DNA of 64,000 bases from Deltaproteobacteria bacterium (GTDB lineage: Bacteria > Myxococcota > Myxococcia > Myxococcales > 40CM-4-68-19), in NCBI GenBank assembly GCA_005879535.1, contig VBKI01000066.1, positions 29,448-93,447 of the forward strand, written 5' to 3'. Positions 10,865 to 20,100 of the stretch are shown piece after piece. The stretch's first letter is position 1; each line of letters starts with the position of its first letter. The translations under genes and the position numbers were made by a program. A model generated the notes under the pieces. The model did no database searches. It was not told the DNA's origin and saw only the letters and a program-made list of their open reading frames with translations.

Positions 10865-12226
10865 ATCGACGCCGCCCGCGATCGCGTACTTCTTGAGCTT
10901 TCGTTCCAACGTCGGCCGGGAGATGCCCAGCATCTGACACGTCTTCCCCTTGTGACCCTTCGTCAGCGCCCAGACGCGCACGATGTGGTCGCGTTCCACC
11001 TCGTCGAGCGTTGCGATCCGGTCGTTGACCGCGGGCGGAAGCACGGGACCGTCCTGCCGCGCCGTGATCCCGGGATCGACCAGGTGCTCCTCGAGCAGCA
11101 TGTCGCCTTGGGAGAGGACGGCGGCGCGGGTGAGCACGTTCTCCAGCTCCCGCACGTTCCCGGGCCAGGGGCGCCGCTGCAGCTTCTCGATCACTTCCCT
11201 CGGCACCCGCCGCAGGTTCTTGTGCAGCCGCTGGTTGATCTTGACCAACAGGTGCTCGACCAGCAGAGGAACGTCCTCCAACCGCTCGCGGAGCGACGGC
11301 AGCCGGAGCGTGACCACTTTCAGCCGCTGATAGAGGTCCTCGCGGAACCGCCCCGCGCGCACTTCGCCGCCAAGGTCGCGATTCGTGGCGGCGAGGATGC
11401 GGGCTCGGATCGCGATGCGCCGCACGCCGCCCACCCTCTCCACCTCGCGCTCCTGCAGGACGCGAAGCAGCTTGGCCTGCAGGTTCTGCGAAAGCTCTCC
11501 GATCTCGTCGAGGAAGATGCTGCCGTCCTCTGCCAGCTCGAACTTGCCCGGCTTGGCCTGTACCGCTCCGGTGAACGCGCCCTTCTCGTGGCCGAACAGC
11601 TCGGACTCGAGCAGCGTGTCGACGATGGCGGAGCAGTTGATCCCGATGAACGGCTTCTGCGGCGCGGAGTAGCTATGGATGACGCGGGCGATCAGCTCCT
11701 TGCCGGTGCCGCTCTCTCCCTGGATCAGCACGGTCGCGCGGGAGTTCGCCACCCGGCCCACGTCCTTGAAGAGCTGCTGCATCGGCGGAGAGGTCCCGAC
11801 GATGTCGTCCATGTCGAACGACCGGCCACCTTCGACCGAGAGATAGTCGGTGCCCCTCGACAGGCGACGGACCTCCAGGGCCCGGTCGAGAGCGACGTCG
11901 AAGGCCTGGATGTCGATGGGTTTGTGGATGTAGTCGAAGGCCCCGGCCTTCATGGCGAGGATGGTCGTCGCCATGTCGTGATGGGCGGTGATCATCAACA
12001 CCGGCGCTTCGGCGGCGCGCTTCTTCAGCTCAGGGATGAGATCGATGCCGGACGCATCCGGCAAGCGCATGTCGAGCACGATGGCCGACGGCGTCGATTC
12101 CGACGCCAGGCGGAAGCCCTCGGCGCCGGTGGAGGCCGACATCACGCCGAACCCGCGCTCCTCGAGGTGCATGGAGAGGAGCTCCCGGATCGACCGGTCG
12201 TCGTCGACGATCAGGATGCGGTCCAT
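10862..12226 (-). CDS. sigma54-dependent response regulator, NtrC family
   Basis: Two-component transcription activator for sigma54 RNA polymerase. It has 454 residues. The receiver domain (1-120) has the acidic pocket DDD (8-10), phospho-acceptor Asp52 in VLDMRLP and Lys102 in HKP. The AAA+ domain has Walker A GESGTGKE (170-177), the sigma54-contact loop GAFTGA (216-221) and Walker B SIFLDEIGE. The C-terminal Fis-type helix-turn-helix is KTCQMLGISRPTLERKLKKY. It lies 7 bases downstream of the histidine kinase gene, so the two form one operon and probably one signalling pair. The signal and targets are unknown. Confidence 0.95.
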   Translation of the reverse strand: MDRILIVDDDRSIRELLSMHLEERGFGVMSASTGAEGFRLASESTPSAIVLDMRLPDASGIDLIPELKKRAAEAPVLMITAHHDMATTILAMKAGAFDYIHKPIDIQAFDVALDRALEVRRLSRGTDYLSVEGGRSFDMDDIVGTSPPMQQLFKDVGRVANSRATVLIQGESGTGKELIARVIHSYSAPQKPFIGINCSAIVDTLLESELFGHEKGAFTGAVQAKPGKFELAEDGSIFLDEIGELSQNLQAKLLRVLQEREVERVGGVRRIAIRARILAATNRDLGGEVRAGRFREDLYQRLKVVTLRLPSLRERLEDVPLLVEHLLVKINQRLHKNLRRVPREVIEKLQRRPWPGNVRELENVLTRAAVLSQGDMLLEEHLVDPGITARQDGPVLPPAVNDRIATLDEVERDHIVRVWALTKGHKGKTCQMLGISRPTLERKLKKYAIAGGVD

Positions 12227-12233
12227 TGGGCGG

Positions 12234-13262
12234 TCAGGCGGAGAAAGTCACAGAAATAACATTTCCGCCGCCAGGGCGCTCATCGATGCGGACGTCGCCG
12301 CGGTGCTCGCGGGCGATTCGCGCCACCACGGCGAGCCCAAGTCCGCTGCCGCGCGCCCGCTGCGGCGTGAACGCCACGAAGGCCTTCTCGCGGACTTCCG
12401 GAGAAAGGGTGCGCCCGGGATCGCAGACGGAAAGCTCCCATCCTTCGCCGATTTCCCGCGCAGCGATCTCCACGGCGCCCCCTCCGGTCTCCTCGGTGGC
12501 GACGGCCGCCTGGCGGCAGAGGATCTTCACCGCCGTCCGCACGCGGACAGGGTCGAGCGCCTTGGGTCCCATGCGGTCGGGAAGCTTCCGGGAAAACGTC
12601 ACGCCCCGCGAAGACCACTCCGCTTCGACGCCGGCGACGGCCTCCTCCACCGCGGGGCGCGGATCGGCGGGAACCAGGGACAGCGAGGGCGGCCTCGCGT
12701 ACTCGAGCACTTCGTTGAGGAGCAGCTCGATGTTCAGCACTTCCCGCAGCGCGATGGACGTCCGGCGCAGATCGTTCTGCGCCAATGTGCCGTGCCGCTC
12801 CAGCGTCTGCAGGGCAATTTTCACCGCGCTCAGCGGATTGCGGATCTCGTGCGCGACCAGGGAGGCGAACCGCGCCAGGTCCTCGGCGCGGAGCGCTGCA
12901 TCCGCCTGCACGTGGCTGGCGGTGAGATCGCGGATCAGCGCCACCGCGCCGCCGTTGACGCCGCGAAGCAGGAGCTGTGCGGCAAAGGGCTGGCCGCCGC
13001 GGAGCATCGGCCGCTGCTCCGCCGCCGGAACGTTCGTGCACAGCAAGGCGAGGTCCTTCGCCGCGCGCTCGCCGCCGGAGAACAGCGACCCCGCGGGCTG
13101 GCCGACGAGGTCGCCCGCTTTCGCGGACAGGACTTCTTTGGTGTGCCCGGTGGCGAAGACGATGCGAGGCGAAGCGCTCTCATCCCAGGCGACGACGCAG
13201 GAGTCCGCCGCAGCCCCGACGGTACGCGTCAGTTCCTCGCAGATCTGTTCGAGCTTCCTCAT
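12234..13262 (-). CDS. PAS-type sensor histidine kinase with an atypical N-box
   Basis: Predicted cytoplasmic sensor kinase for the adjacent NtrC-type regulator. It has 342 residues from the ATG at 13262, without membrane helices. An N-terminal PAS-like region (8-115) precedes the H-box LVAHEIRNPLSAVKIA with His138. In the ATPase domain the G2 box GSGLGLAVV (305-313) is intact, but the N-box reads KILCRQAAVATEETGG, with Gln251 where the Mg-binding Asn normally is. The G1 box is CDPGRTLSPE rather than DxGxG. ATP binding may therefore be weak or unusual. An in-frame start at 13304 is possible. Confidence 0.85.
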   Translation of the reverse strand: MRKLEQICEELTRTVGAAADSCVVAWDESASPRIVFATGHTKEVLSAKAGDLVGQPAGSLFSGGERAAKDLALLCTNVPAAEQRPMLRGGQPFAAQLLLRGVNGGAVALIRDLTASHVQADAALRAEDLARFASLVAHEIRNPLSAVKIALQTLERHGTLAQNDLRRTSIALREVLNIELLLNEVLEYARPPSLSLVPADPRPAVEEAVAGVEAEWSSRGVTFSRKLPDRMGPKALDPVRVRTAVKILCRQAAVATEETGGGAVEIAAREIGEGWELSVCDPGRTLSPEVREKAFVAFTPQRARGSGLGLAVVARIAREHRGDVRIDERPGGGNVISVTFSA

Positions 13263-13386
13263 ACGCACGGTCTTGATTATCCGCCCCTGCGCCGCCGCCG
13301 CCACTTGTGCGCTCGAGCGTCCGATCTCCGACCGATGTGCCGGGCGACCGTTCGGAAGTACGCTGTCCGACGTTCAAGGGGTCGCC

Positions 13387-13644
13387 ATGCGCCGATTCGT
13401 CCGCCGTCTTCTCCGTTCCGAGTCCGGTCAGGGGCTCAGCGAATACCTGATCATCGTCGCCTTGGTCGCCGTCGCCGCCATCGGCGTCGTGACGGTTTTC
13501 GGCCGCGACATCCGCGAGCTGTTCAGCGGCACCACCGACAGCCTGGCGGGCAACCAGGCGACGAATACGGCCCGCAAAGCCACCGTGAAGGCGAGCAAAA
13601 ACCTGAAGACTTTCGGGAAGTACAACGCGTCTTCCGGAGACTAG
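13387..13644 (+). CDS. Flp/type IVb pilin-like protein
   Basis: An 85-residue prepilin. After a basic leader (MRRFVRRLLRSESG) comes the type IVb processing site G|QGLSEY, with Glu at +5 and Tyr at +6, then a single hydrophobic helix LIIVALVAVAAIGVVTVFG. The tail is hydrophilic and Lys-rich. An AAGGGG ribosome-binding site (13376-13381) supports the ATG at 13387. No tad assembly genes are nearby, so it depends on an apparatus encoded elsewhere or is an orphan. A 6-bp stem (AGTCGC/GCGACT, 13643-13673) follows the stop without a T run. Confidence 0.8.
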   Translation: MRRFVRRLLRSESGQGLSEYLIIVALVAVAAIGVVTVFGRDIRELFSGTTDSLAGNQATNTARKATVKASKNLKTFGKYNASSGD

Positions 13645-13731
13645 TCGCGGCCGCCGAAGGCGCCTTAGCGACTGCTTCTGAGGCCTGTACAGTCGAAGGC
13701 CGGGACCCCCCTTTCGTGTTATCTGAGGACC

Positions 13732-14565
13732 ATGGCTCGCGACACCAAAGGACAGGACAAGACCGTCCGGTCCGACGAGCACAACTCCCGGGGGATCGAG
13801 CTCGCCGACCGGGGGTGGCTGGACGAGGCGATCAAAGAGTTCAAGAAGGCGATCGAGCTCGATCCGGCCTCCGCGCACGCCCACGACAACCTCGCCACGG
13901 TCTATTCGGAGAAGAAGCTCTTCGCCCAGGCGCTGGAGGAGTACCTGACGGCGCTGAAGCTGGAGCCGGACAGCGCGACGGCCCACTACAACCTCGCCTG
14001 TTTCCTGGCGACCCACGCGCACGACATGGCAATCGAGCAGTACAAGGACGCCATCGAGCTCGACCCGGAATATCCGGACGCGCACCTGAACCTCGGGATG
14101 ACGTACGCCGATCTGGATCAGCGCGACGAAGCGAAGGCAGAGTTCAAGGCGGCCATCGAGCTGGATCCGCACGATCCTCTCGCCCGCCACGAGCTCGCTG
14201 CCATGCTGATGGACGAGGGCGATTATCGGGGCGCCATTGGACTGCTCAACGAGGTGGTGCGCCTGGAGCCGGAGAACTACGAGGGCTGGCTCGATCTGGG
14301 CATCTCGTACGCGCAGAAGGGCTTCTACCAGGAAGCGGAGCGGTGCTACGCGAAGGCGCGCGAGCTGAATTCGGAGGACGTCCTTCTGAACTACAACGTC
14401 GCGGCGCTGTATTCGCTGTGGGACCGCAGGGCGGACGCGCTTTCCGCTTTGCGCAAGGCGCTCGAGAAGGAGCCGTCGAAGGTCCGGAGCTGGCTCGCGG
14501 CGGATCCGATGTTCGACGGGCTCAAGGGCGCACCCGAATTCGAGCAGCTGCTGGCGCTGAACTGA
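13732..14565 (+). CDS. tetratricopeptide-repeat protein
   Basis: A 277-residue soluble protein made of about six to seven TPR units from residue 18 on, with consensus spacing such as EAIKEFKKAIELDPASAHAH and MAIEQYKDAIELDPEYPDAH. TPR arrays serve as protein-protein scaffolds; the partner is not evident here. The C-terminus (LAADPMFDGLKGAPEFEQLL) is a common ending of such proteins. No signal peptide is seen, so it is probably cytoplasmic. A 12-base motif GGCCTGTACAGT, containing a TACAGT -10-like hexamer, lies about 40 bases upstream. Confidence 0.85.
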   Translation: MARDTKGQDKTVRSDEHNSRGIELADRGWLDEAIKEFKKAIELDPASAHAHDNLATVYSEKKLFAQALEEYLTALKLEPDSATAHYNLACFLATHAHDMAIEQYKDAIELDPEYPDAHLNLGMTYADLDQRDEAKAEFKAAIELDPHDPLARHELAAMLMDEGDYRGAIGLLNEVVRLEPENYEGWLDLGISYAQKGFYQEAERCYAKARELNSEDVLLNYNVAALYSLWDRRADALSALRKALEKEPSKVRSWLAADPMFDGLKGAPEFEQLLALN

Positions 14566-14656
14566 GTACCGTCGCCGAAGGCGCGCCGGACTCAGTTCGG
14601 CCGTCTGAACGCATCCCGCACGTTTGCAATGCCCGGATTGCAAATCTGCAATCCGG
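14559..14656 (+). other. structured region: three inverted repeats, two mutually exclusive
   Basis: GAACTGAGT (14559-14567, overlapping the TPR stop codon) pairs with ACTCAGTTC (14590-14598). Next, TTTGCAAT (14623-14630) is complementary to ATTGCAAA (14637-14644), while CCGGATTGCA (14633-14642) is complementary over ten bases to TGCAATCCGG (14647-14656). The last two hairpins share a strand, so only one can form. It could be an RNA switch or a double DNA operator. The rest of the gap from 14657 to 14800 contains no gene that I recognise. Confidence 0.5.
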
Positions 14657-14800
14657 CGCGAGTGTGCGCGGGTGTAATTCGCACCTGATTTCAACAGAGT
14701 CCTCCGTGGCATGGATGCTGCTCTACTCCTGGGGGAAGCGTTCGCCGCCGGGGGAATGGTGTCCCCCGCCACCCCGGCACCGCGCGCTTCAATTTTCGCA

Positions 14801-14830
14801 GCCCCCGGATATTGGCTCCGGGGGCTTTTT
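14801..14830 (+). terminator. intrinsic terminator ahead of the PLP-enzyme gene
   Basis: GCCCCCGGA (14801-14809) pairs with TCCGGGGGC (14817-14825) around a 7-base loop, followed by five T. It lies 53 bases before the start codon of the next gene. It therefore either ends the transcript of the TPR gene or an RNA in the gap, or acts as an attenuator. Confidence 0.85.
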
Positions 14831-14882
14831 CTTCGCCACGCGCCGCTTGAACTGCATCGTGGCCGGCGATAGACCGCGCCGC

Positions 14883-15987
14883 ATGAAGCTCGCCACCCTG
14901 TCGGTGCACGCCGGCGCGCCCGAAGGACCGAACGCGCCGATCACCACCCCCATCGTCCAGTCGACCACCTTCCGGTTCGAGAGCGCCGAGGCGGTGCAAC
15001 GGTACGCGCGCGGCGAAAGCGGCCTTTACATGTACAGCCGCGACGAGAATCCCACCGTGCGCGCAGCCGAGGCGGCGCTGGCGGCGCTGGAGGGTGCGGA
15101 CTCCTGTGTGCTGTTCGGCAGCGGCATGGGCGCCATGACCGCCGCCGTGATGGCGCTCGTGTCCGGCGGTGAAGAGGTCGTGGCCGCAACGGCATTGTAT
15201 GGCGGCACCTACAAGCTCTTGCGCGACGTCCTCAGCCGGTTCGGCGTGAAGACCCGCATGGCCGAGCCGGAAGCTCTGGTGGACGCCTGCGCCCGGGGCG
15301 GCGCGAAGCTCTGCCTCTTCGAATCGCCCACCAACCCGACCCTGCGCGTCCTCGACGTCGCTGCGGTGGCGCGCTCGGCGAAGTCGGCGGGAGCCGTTTC
15401 CTTGATCGACTCGACGTTCGCGCCGGCCCTGGTGCAGCGCCCCCTCGCCCTCGGCGTGGATCTGGTGATGCATTCGGCCACCAAGTTCCTCAACGGCCAC
15501 AGCGATCACCTGTGCGGCGTCATCGCCGGGCGGCGCGACCTGGTGGACAAGGTCCGCAGCGTCGCCAGCCGCCTTGGCGCCGCGCTCGATGCGCAGGTCG
15601 CATACGATCTGCTCCGCGGGCTGAAGACGTTTGCCGTCCGGATCGAGCGGCAGTGCGCGAGCGCGCTTTCGGTCGCGCGTTGGCTGGAGTCGCAGGGCTC
15701 GGTGAAGAGAGTCTGGTACCCGGGACTTCCCAGCCATCCCGATCACGACCTGGCGCGCCGGCAGATGAACGGATTCGGCGGCATGGTGACGTTCTCGGTA
15801 GGTCGCGCGTGCCGCCAGCCTCGGCGGTCCGGAGACGCTCACCAGCCTTCCCATCCTCTTCAGCCACACCGGCTACAGCGCGGAGGAGCTGCGCCGCGCC
15901 GGCGTCGACGAGGGCATGGTGCGCATGAGCGTGGGCCTCGAGGATCCCGACGATCTGATCGCCGATCTGAGGCAGGCGATGGAGTAA
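14883..15987 (+). pseudogene. Cys/Met-metabolism PLP enzyme (cystathionine gamma-synthase/methionine gamma-lyase type), frameshifted
   Basis: The first 306 codons encode a normal trans-sulfuration PLP enzyme: SVHAG start, TPIVQSTTF, YSRDENPTVRAAEAALA, phosphate-binding GSGMGAMTAA, and the PLP Lys in HSATKFLNGHSD. After GGMVTFSVG (about 15800) the frame changes. The rest of the family C-terminus continues one frame over from 15802 as ARAASLGGPETLTSLP through EDPDDLIADLRQAME to a TAA at 15985-15987. About 20 codons that normally separate these parts are also missing. This is a small deletion that shifts the frame, either a real mutation or an assembly error. Unshifted, the frame runs on to 16130 with unrelated Arg-rich sequence. 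Confidence 0.75.
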
Positions 15988-15993
15988 CCCGCG

Positions 15994-16500
15994 TCAGCCG
16001 AGGGGGAGGACTCGGGCTTCCTTGCGGGCGTGCGCTACGGCGTCGCGGAGTTGGTCGTACAGCCGCTTCGCCGAGGCGACCGGACCGACCAGCAGCATCG
16101 GCTCCAATTGATCGCTCGAGATCACGGTGATGCGCCCCACGCCACGGACCCGCTCGAGCAATGTCTGCTCCAGCGCCACGTCGCGGACGCGCCAGAGATC
16201 GATGCTCTCGTAACGCTTGCCGAGGATGCCGCGCTCGATCTCCAGCCGCTGCGGCGTGAGGGTGTACCGCACCGACCGCCGCCCGGCGAACGTCGCGAGC
16301 AGATAGAGCGCCCAGAGGAGGAACGCTGCAGCGACCGGGCCGGCGATCACCGGCGGCAGGGAGCGCCGGTACCCGACCGCGGTCATTCCGAGTGCGCCGC
16401 AGGCGCAGAGGCCGGCGCCCCACAGACGGAGGCGGGCGTCGGCGCGAACGGAGAAGAGAGGCGGGGGCTCGTCGCCCACCAGGCGAAGCTGCGGGGCCAT
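15994..16500 (-). CDS. PH domain-containing membrane protein (bPH2-type)
   Basis: A 168-residue protein with two adjacent membrane helices (about residues 28-70) followed by a bacterial PH domain with SVRYTLTPQRLEIERGILGKR and ESIDLWRVRDVALEQTLLERV, typical of the YdbS/DUF304 group. The exact role of these proteins is poorly known. It stands convergent to the broken PLP gene and divergent to the glycosylase gene (23 bases between starts). Confidence 0.8.
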   Translation of the reverse strand: MAPQLRLVGDEPPPLFSVRADARLRLWGAGLCACGALGMTAVGYRRSLPPVIAGPVAAAFLLWALYLLATFAGRRSVRYTLTPQRLEIERGILGKRYESIDLWRVRDVALEQTLLERVRGVGRITVISSDQLEPMLLVGPVASAKRLYDQLRDAVAHARKEARVLPLG

Positions 16501-16523
16501 GGCGCCGAGTCTACCATTGGGGC

Positions 16524-17102
16524 GTGGAACCGCTCCCGCGCAGCTTCTACGATCGCAACGCGGTGAAGGTGGCGCCGGCGCTGCTCGGGTGCATCCTCGC
16601 CCGACGTGTGCGCGGCGCGTACGTCCTCGGGCGCATCGTGGAGACGGAGGCCTACGTCGGCGAGCACGACCTGGCCTGCCACGCCCGCGCGGGCCGCACC
16701 GCCCGGACGGAGGTGATGTACGGCGAGCCAGGCCACGCTTACGTGTACCTGATCTACGGAATCCACCAGATGCTGAACTGCGTCTGCGGGCCGGGCAGCG
16801 ACGCGAATGCAGTCTTGATCCGCTCCGTCGAGCCGGTACCCGATTCGCTGCCCTGGCTCCATTCCACCGCGCGTGGGCCCGGCAACGTCTGCAAGGCGTT
16901 CGGAGTGAAGGCGTCGCACAACCGCGCCGACCTGTGCGATCCGCAGGGCGAGCTGATCGTGCTGCCCCGGCGGGGACGCCCGCGGATCGCGCGCGGGCCC
17001 CGGGTCGGCGTCGACTACGCCGGGAAATGGGCGGCGGAGCCCCTGCGCTTCTGCGACGCGGACAGCCCCCATGTCTCGAGACCTGCCCAGTCTCAGAAGT
17101 AG
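16524..17102 (+). CDS. aag: 3-methyladenine DNA glycosylase (AAG/MPG family)
   Basis: Monofunctional base-excision repair enzyme removing alkylated purines. It has 192 residues from the GTG at 16524 (EPLPRSFYDRNAVKVAPALLG). Family hallmarks are GRIVETEAYVG with the catalytic Glu, ACHARAGRTARTEVMYGEPGHAYVYLIYG, and the C-terminal GPRVGVDYAGKWAAEPLRF. The frame is open upstream to 16392 but that part overlaps the PH-domain gene. A GC hairpin without a T run (CCGCAC/GTGCGG, 17111-17127) follows the stop. Confidence 0.93.
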   Translation: MEPLPRSFYDRNAVKVAPALLGCILARRVRGAYVLGRIVETEAYVGEHDLACHARAGRTARTEVMYGEPGHAYVYLIYGIHQMLNCVCGPGSDANAVLIRSVEPVPDSLPWLHSTARGPGNVCKAFGVKASHNRADLCDPQGELIVLPRRGRPRIARGPRVGVDYAGKWAAEPLRFCDADSPHVSRPAQSQK

Positions 17103-17190
17103 CCGCAACGCCGCACTTGCGGTGCGGCGGCGGCCATCCCGGTGAGCACATCTGCGGCCCTAGAATCAAGCTTGAGAATCGGCGGGGATC

Positions 17191-20100
17191 GTGGTGACCT
17201 GCGGTCCGATGAAAATCCGCCGTCTGGAGATCTCCGGCTTCAAGTCGTTCGCGGATCGAGTCGTCTTTTCCTTCGATGAGGGCATCACCGGAGTGGTGGG
17301 CCCGAACGGGTGCGGCAAGAGCAACGTCGTGGACGCCGTCCGCTGGGCAATGGGCGAGCAGAGCGCGAAGCACCTGCGCGGCCGCGCCATGGAGGACGTG
17401 ATCTTTTCGGGGTCGGAATCGCGTGCCGCGACGGGCATGGCGGAGGTCTCGCTCACCTTCCAGAACGACGGCCGGCTGGTGCCGCCGCAATATGCGGGCT
17501 TCGGCGAGATCACCGTCACGCGCCGGCTCTTCCGCAACGGAGACAGCGAGTACGAGATCAACAAGGCCGCCTGCCGCCTGATGGACATCACCGAGCTGTT
17601 CCTCGGCACCGGCGTCGGCACGCGCGCGTACTCGATCATCGAGCAAGGCCGGATCGGCCTGATCGTCAGCGCCAAGCCGGAAGACCGCCGCGCCTTCATC
17701 GAGGAAGCGGCGGGCGTCACCAAGTACAAGGCGCGCCGCAAGCAGGCCGAGCGGAAGCTGGAGGCTACCGATCAGAACCTTCTCCGCCTCTCCGACGTGG
17801 TCGGCGAAGTCAGCAAGAGGCTGCAGTCCCTGGAGCGGTCGGCAAAGAAGGCTACGAGGTTCCGCGAGCTCCGGGCGGAGCTGCGCGAGCTGGAGCTGCT
17901 CGCCTCCTGCCGCCAGTACCTGGCGTTCCGGGACACGGAAAGCGGGCAGGCCCGGGAGCTGAGCGAGGCGGGTGAAGCCGAGAACGTCGCGCTCGCGCAT
18001 GCCGCGCGCCTCGAGGCGGGCCTCTCCGCGGTCGAGGACGAGAAGAAGGTGCAACAGCTGGCCGATCAGTCCCACGCCATCGACAAGCAGCTCCGCCTCT
18101 CCGAGCAGGAGATGGAGTTCGCCAAGCGGGAGCGGGAGACCATCGCTACCCGCCAGGCGCAGCACGAGGAGGAGGTCTCGCTCCTCGGAGTGCGCCTCGA
18201 GTTGCTCGGGCGCGAAGAGGAGGGGCTGCGCCTGGAGGGGCAGAAGCTGGCCGATGCCTCCGCCGAGGACGAGACGCGCCAGAAGCAAGCCGAGGAGTCT
18301 CTGCAGTCGGCGCTCAAGGAAATCCACGACGCGCAGCACACGGTGGAAGGCGAACGGCACGAGGCGGTGAGCGTCCTCACGCGACTGGCCAATCACCGCA
18401 CGAATCTCGTCAACCTGGAGAAGCGCCGCACCGAGCTCGGCGGGCGACTGCAGAAGACGTCGGCGGAGAAGGAGCAGCTGGAGGCGCGCGCGCAGGAGCT
18501 CGCGCGCCAGCGCGACGAGCTGGCGCAGAAGCTGGCGGAGGCGCAGGCGAAGCGCCGCGAGCTGCACGAGCACAAGGTCGCCACCGAGGCGGATCTCGCC
18601 GCTGGACGCGCCGAGCAGCGCGAGAGCGAGACGCAGCTCATCAAGCTCCGCGAGGAGCTGGCCGACCGGCGCAGCCGCCTCACCTCGCTGCTCGAGCTGC
18701 AGAAGAACTTCGAGGGATACGGGCGCGGCGTGAAGGCGATCATGCTGCGCGCGGAGGAGGAGCGGCGCCGGGACGGCGTCTACGGGCTCGTCGCCGACGT
18801 CCTGCGGGTGGAGCGGCGCTACGAGCGCGCCATCGAGGCGGTGTTGGGAGAGCGGCTGCAGCTCGTGCTGGTCGAGAGCCACGCCGCCGGCCTCAAGGCG
18901 GTGGACTATCTGCGCAAGGCCGCACAGGGGCGCGCTTCCTTCGTTCCGCTCACCGAGATGGAGCAGCTCCCGCTGGTTCCGGAGGCCGCCGCGTTGCCGG
19001 CGCCGGAAGATACGGTGCGCGCTGTCGACGTGGTGGCCTGCGCCCCGGAGCACGAGCGGGTGCGCAACTACCTGCTCGCGGACGTCTTCCTCTGCGAGAC
19101 GCTGGCGGCGGCCCTCGCGCTGTGGGCGCGGAACCCGGGTGAGCGGACCTTCGTCTCCACCGACGGCGAGGTGGTCGACAAGGAGGGCGTCGTTTCCGGC
19201 GGCGCGCTCGAGGGCGTCGGGGATGGACTGCTGCACAAGCGGCGCGAAGTGCAGGAGCTGGCGGACACGGTGCAAGAGCTCGAGGCGCGGCTGCAACTGG
19301 CGACCGAGCGAGTGCAGCAGCTCGGTGCGCGCGTCCAGGCCACCGACACGCAGGTCAAGCGGCTGCTTCACGAGGAGCGCGAAGAGGAACTCTCCCACCT
19401 TCGCCTCGAGCGGGACGTCGCGCGGCTGCAGGAGGACCTCGGCCGCATCGCCCAACGCGACCAGGTGCTCCGGCACGAGACCGAGCACCTCGAGTCGGCG
19501 ATGGGCGAGGTGGCCCGCGAGGAGCAGGCTTCGCGCGAGGCCGTCGCCGCCGGCGAGGGCGAGCAGAGCGAGCGAGAGGCGCGGCTGCGCGCGCTGCAGG
19601 CCGATCTGTCCCGGGCGCGGGAGCGCGCGGAGTCCGTCCAGGCCGAGGTGACCAAGGCCAAGGTGAGCAACGCCGCCATCGCGGAGCGGCGCGAAGGCGT
19701 GGGCCGGTCGCTGCAGCGTCTCCTCGACTCCCGCTCGGAAGTCGAGTCGCGCCGCGAGAAGCTCCGAACCGAGATCGACCAGGGCAAGGAGCGCGACGCC
19801 GCGCTGCAGGCGAAGGGACAGGTCGCGCAAGAGGAGCTGCGCCGCCTTCTCGCCGAGTCGGAGCGCCTCCGCGACGAGCTCGGGCGGGCGCGGGCCCGGT
19901 ACGAGCAGGCGCAGGAGCGGCTCCGCGGCGGAGACGAGGAGGTGCGCACGGCGCGCGAGGAGGCGCGAGCGGTCGGCGAGCGCCGCGGCAAGTCGGAGCT
20001 GGCGCTGCAGGGTACGCGGCTCGAGATCAACCACCTCGAGCAGCAGGTCCGCGAACGGCACCTGATGGAGCTGACCGACGTCGCCGCGGCGAAGAAAGAT

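Noticed and set aside
14690..14800. Possible cobalamin riboswitch (TCCCCCGCCACC resembles the B12 box; GGGGGAA nearby)
   Set aside because: The GGUG-AA-CC core and CACTGT end of the B12 box are missing, and the match can be explained by GC-rich sequence.
17111..17127. Terminator after the glycosylase gene
   Set aside because: A 6-bp GC stem exists but no T run follows on either strand.
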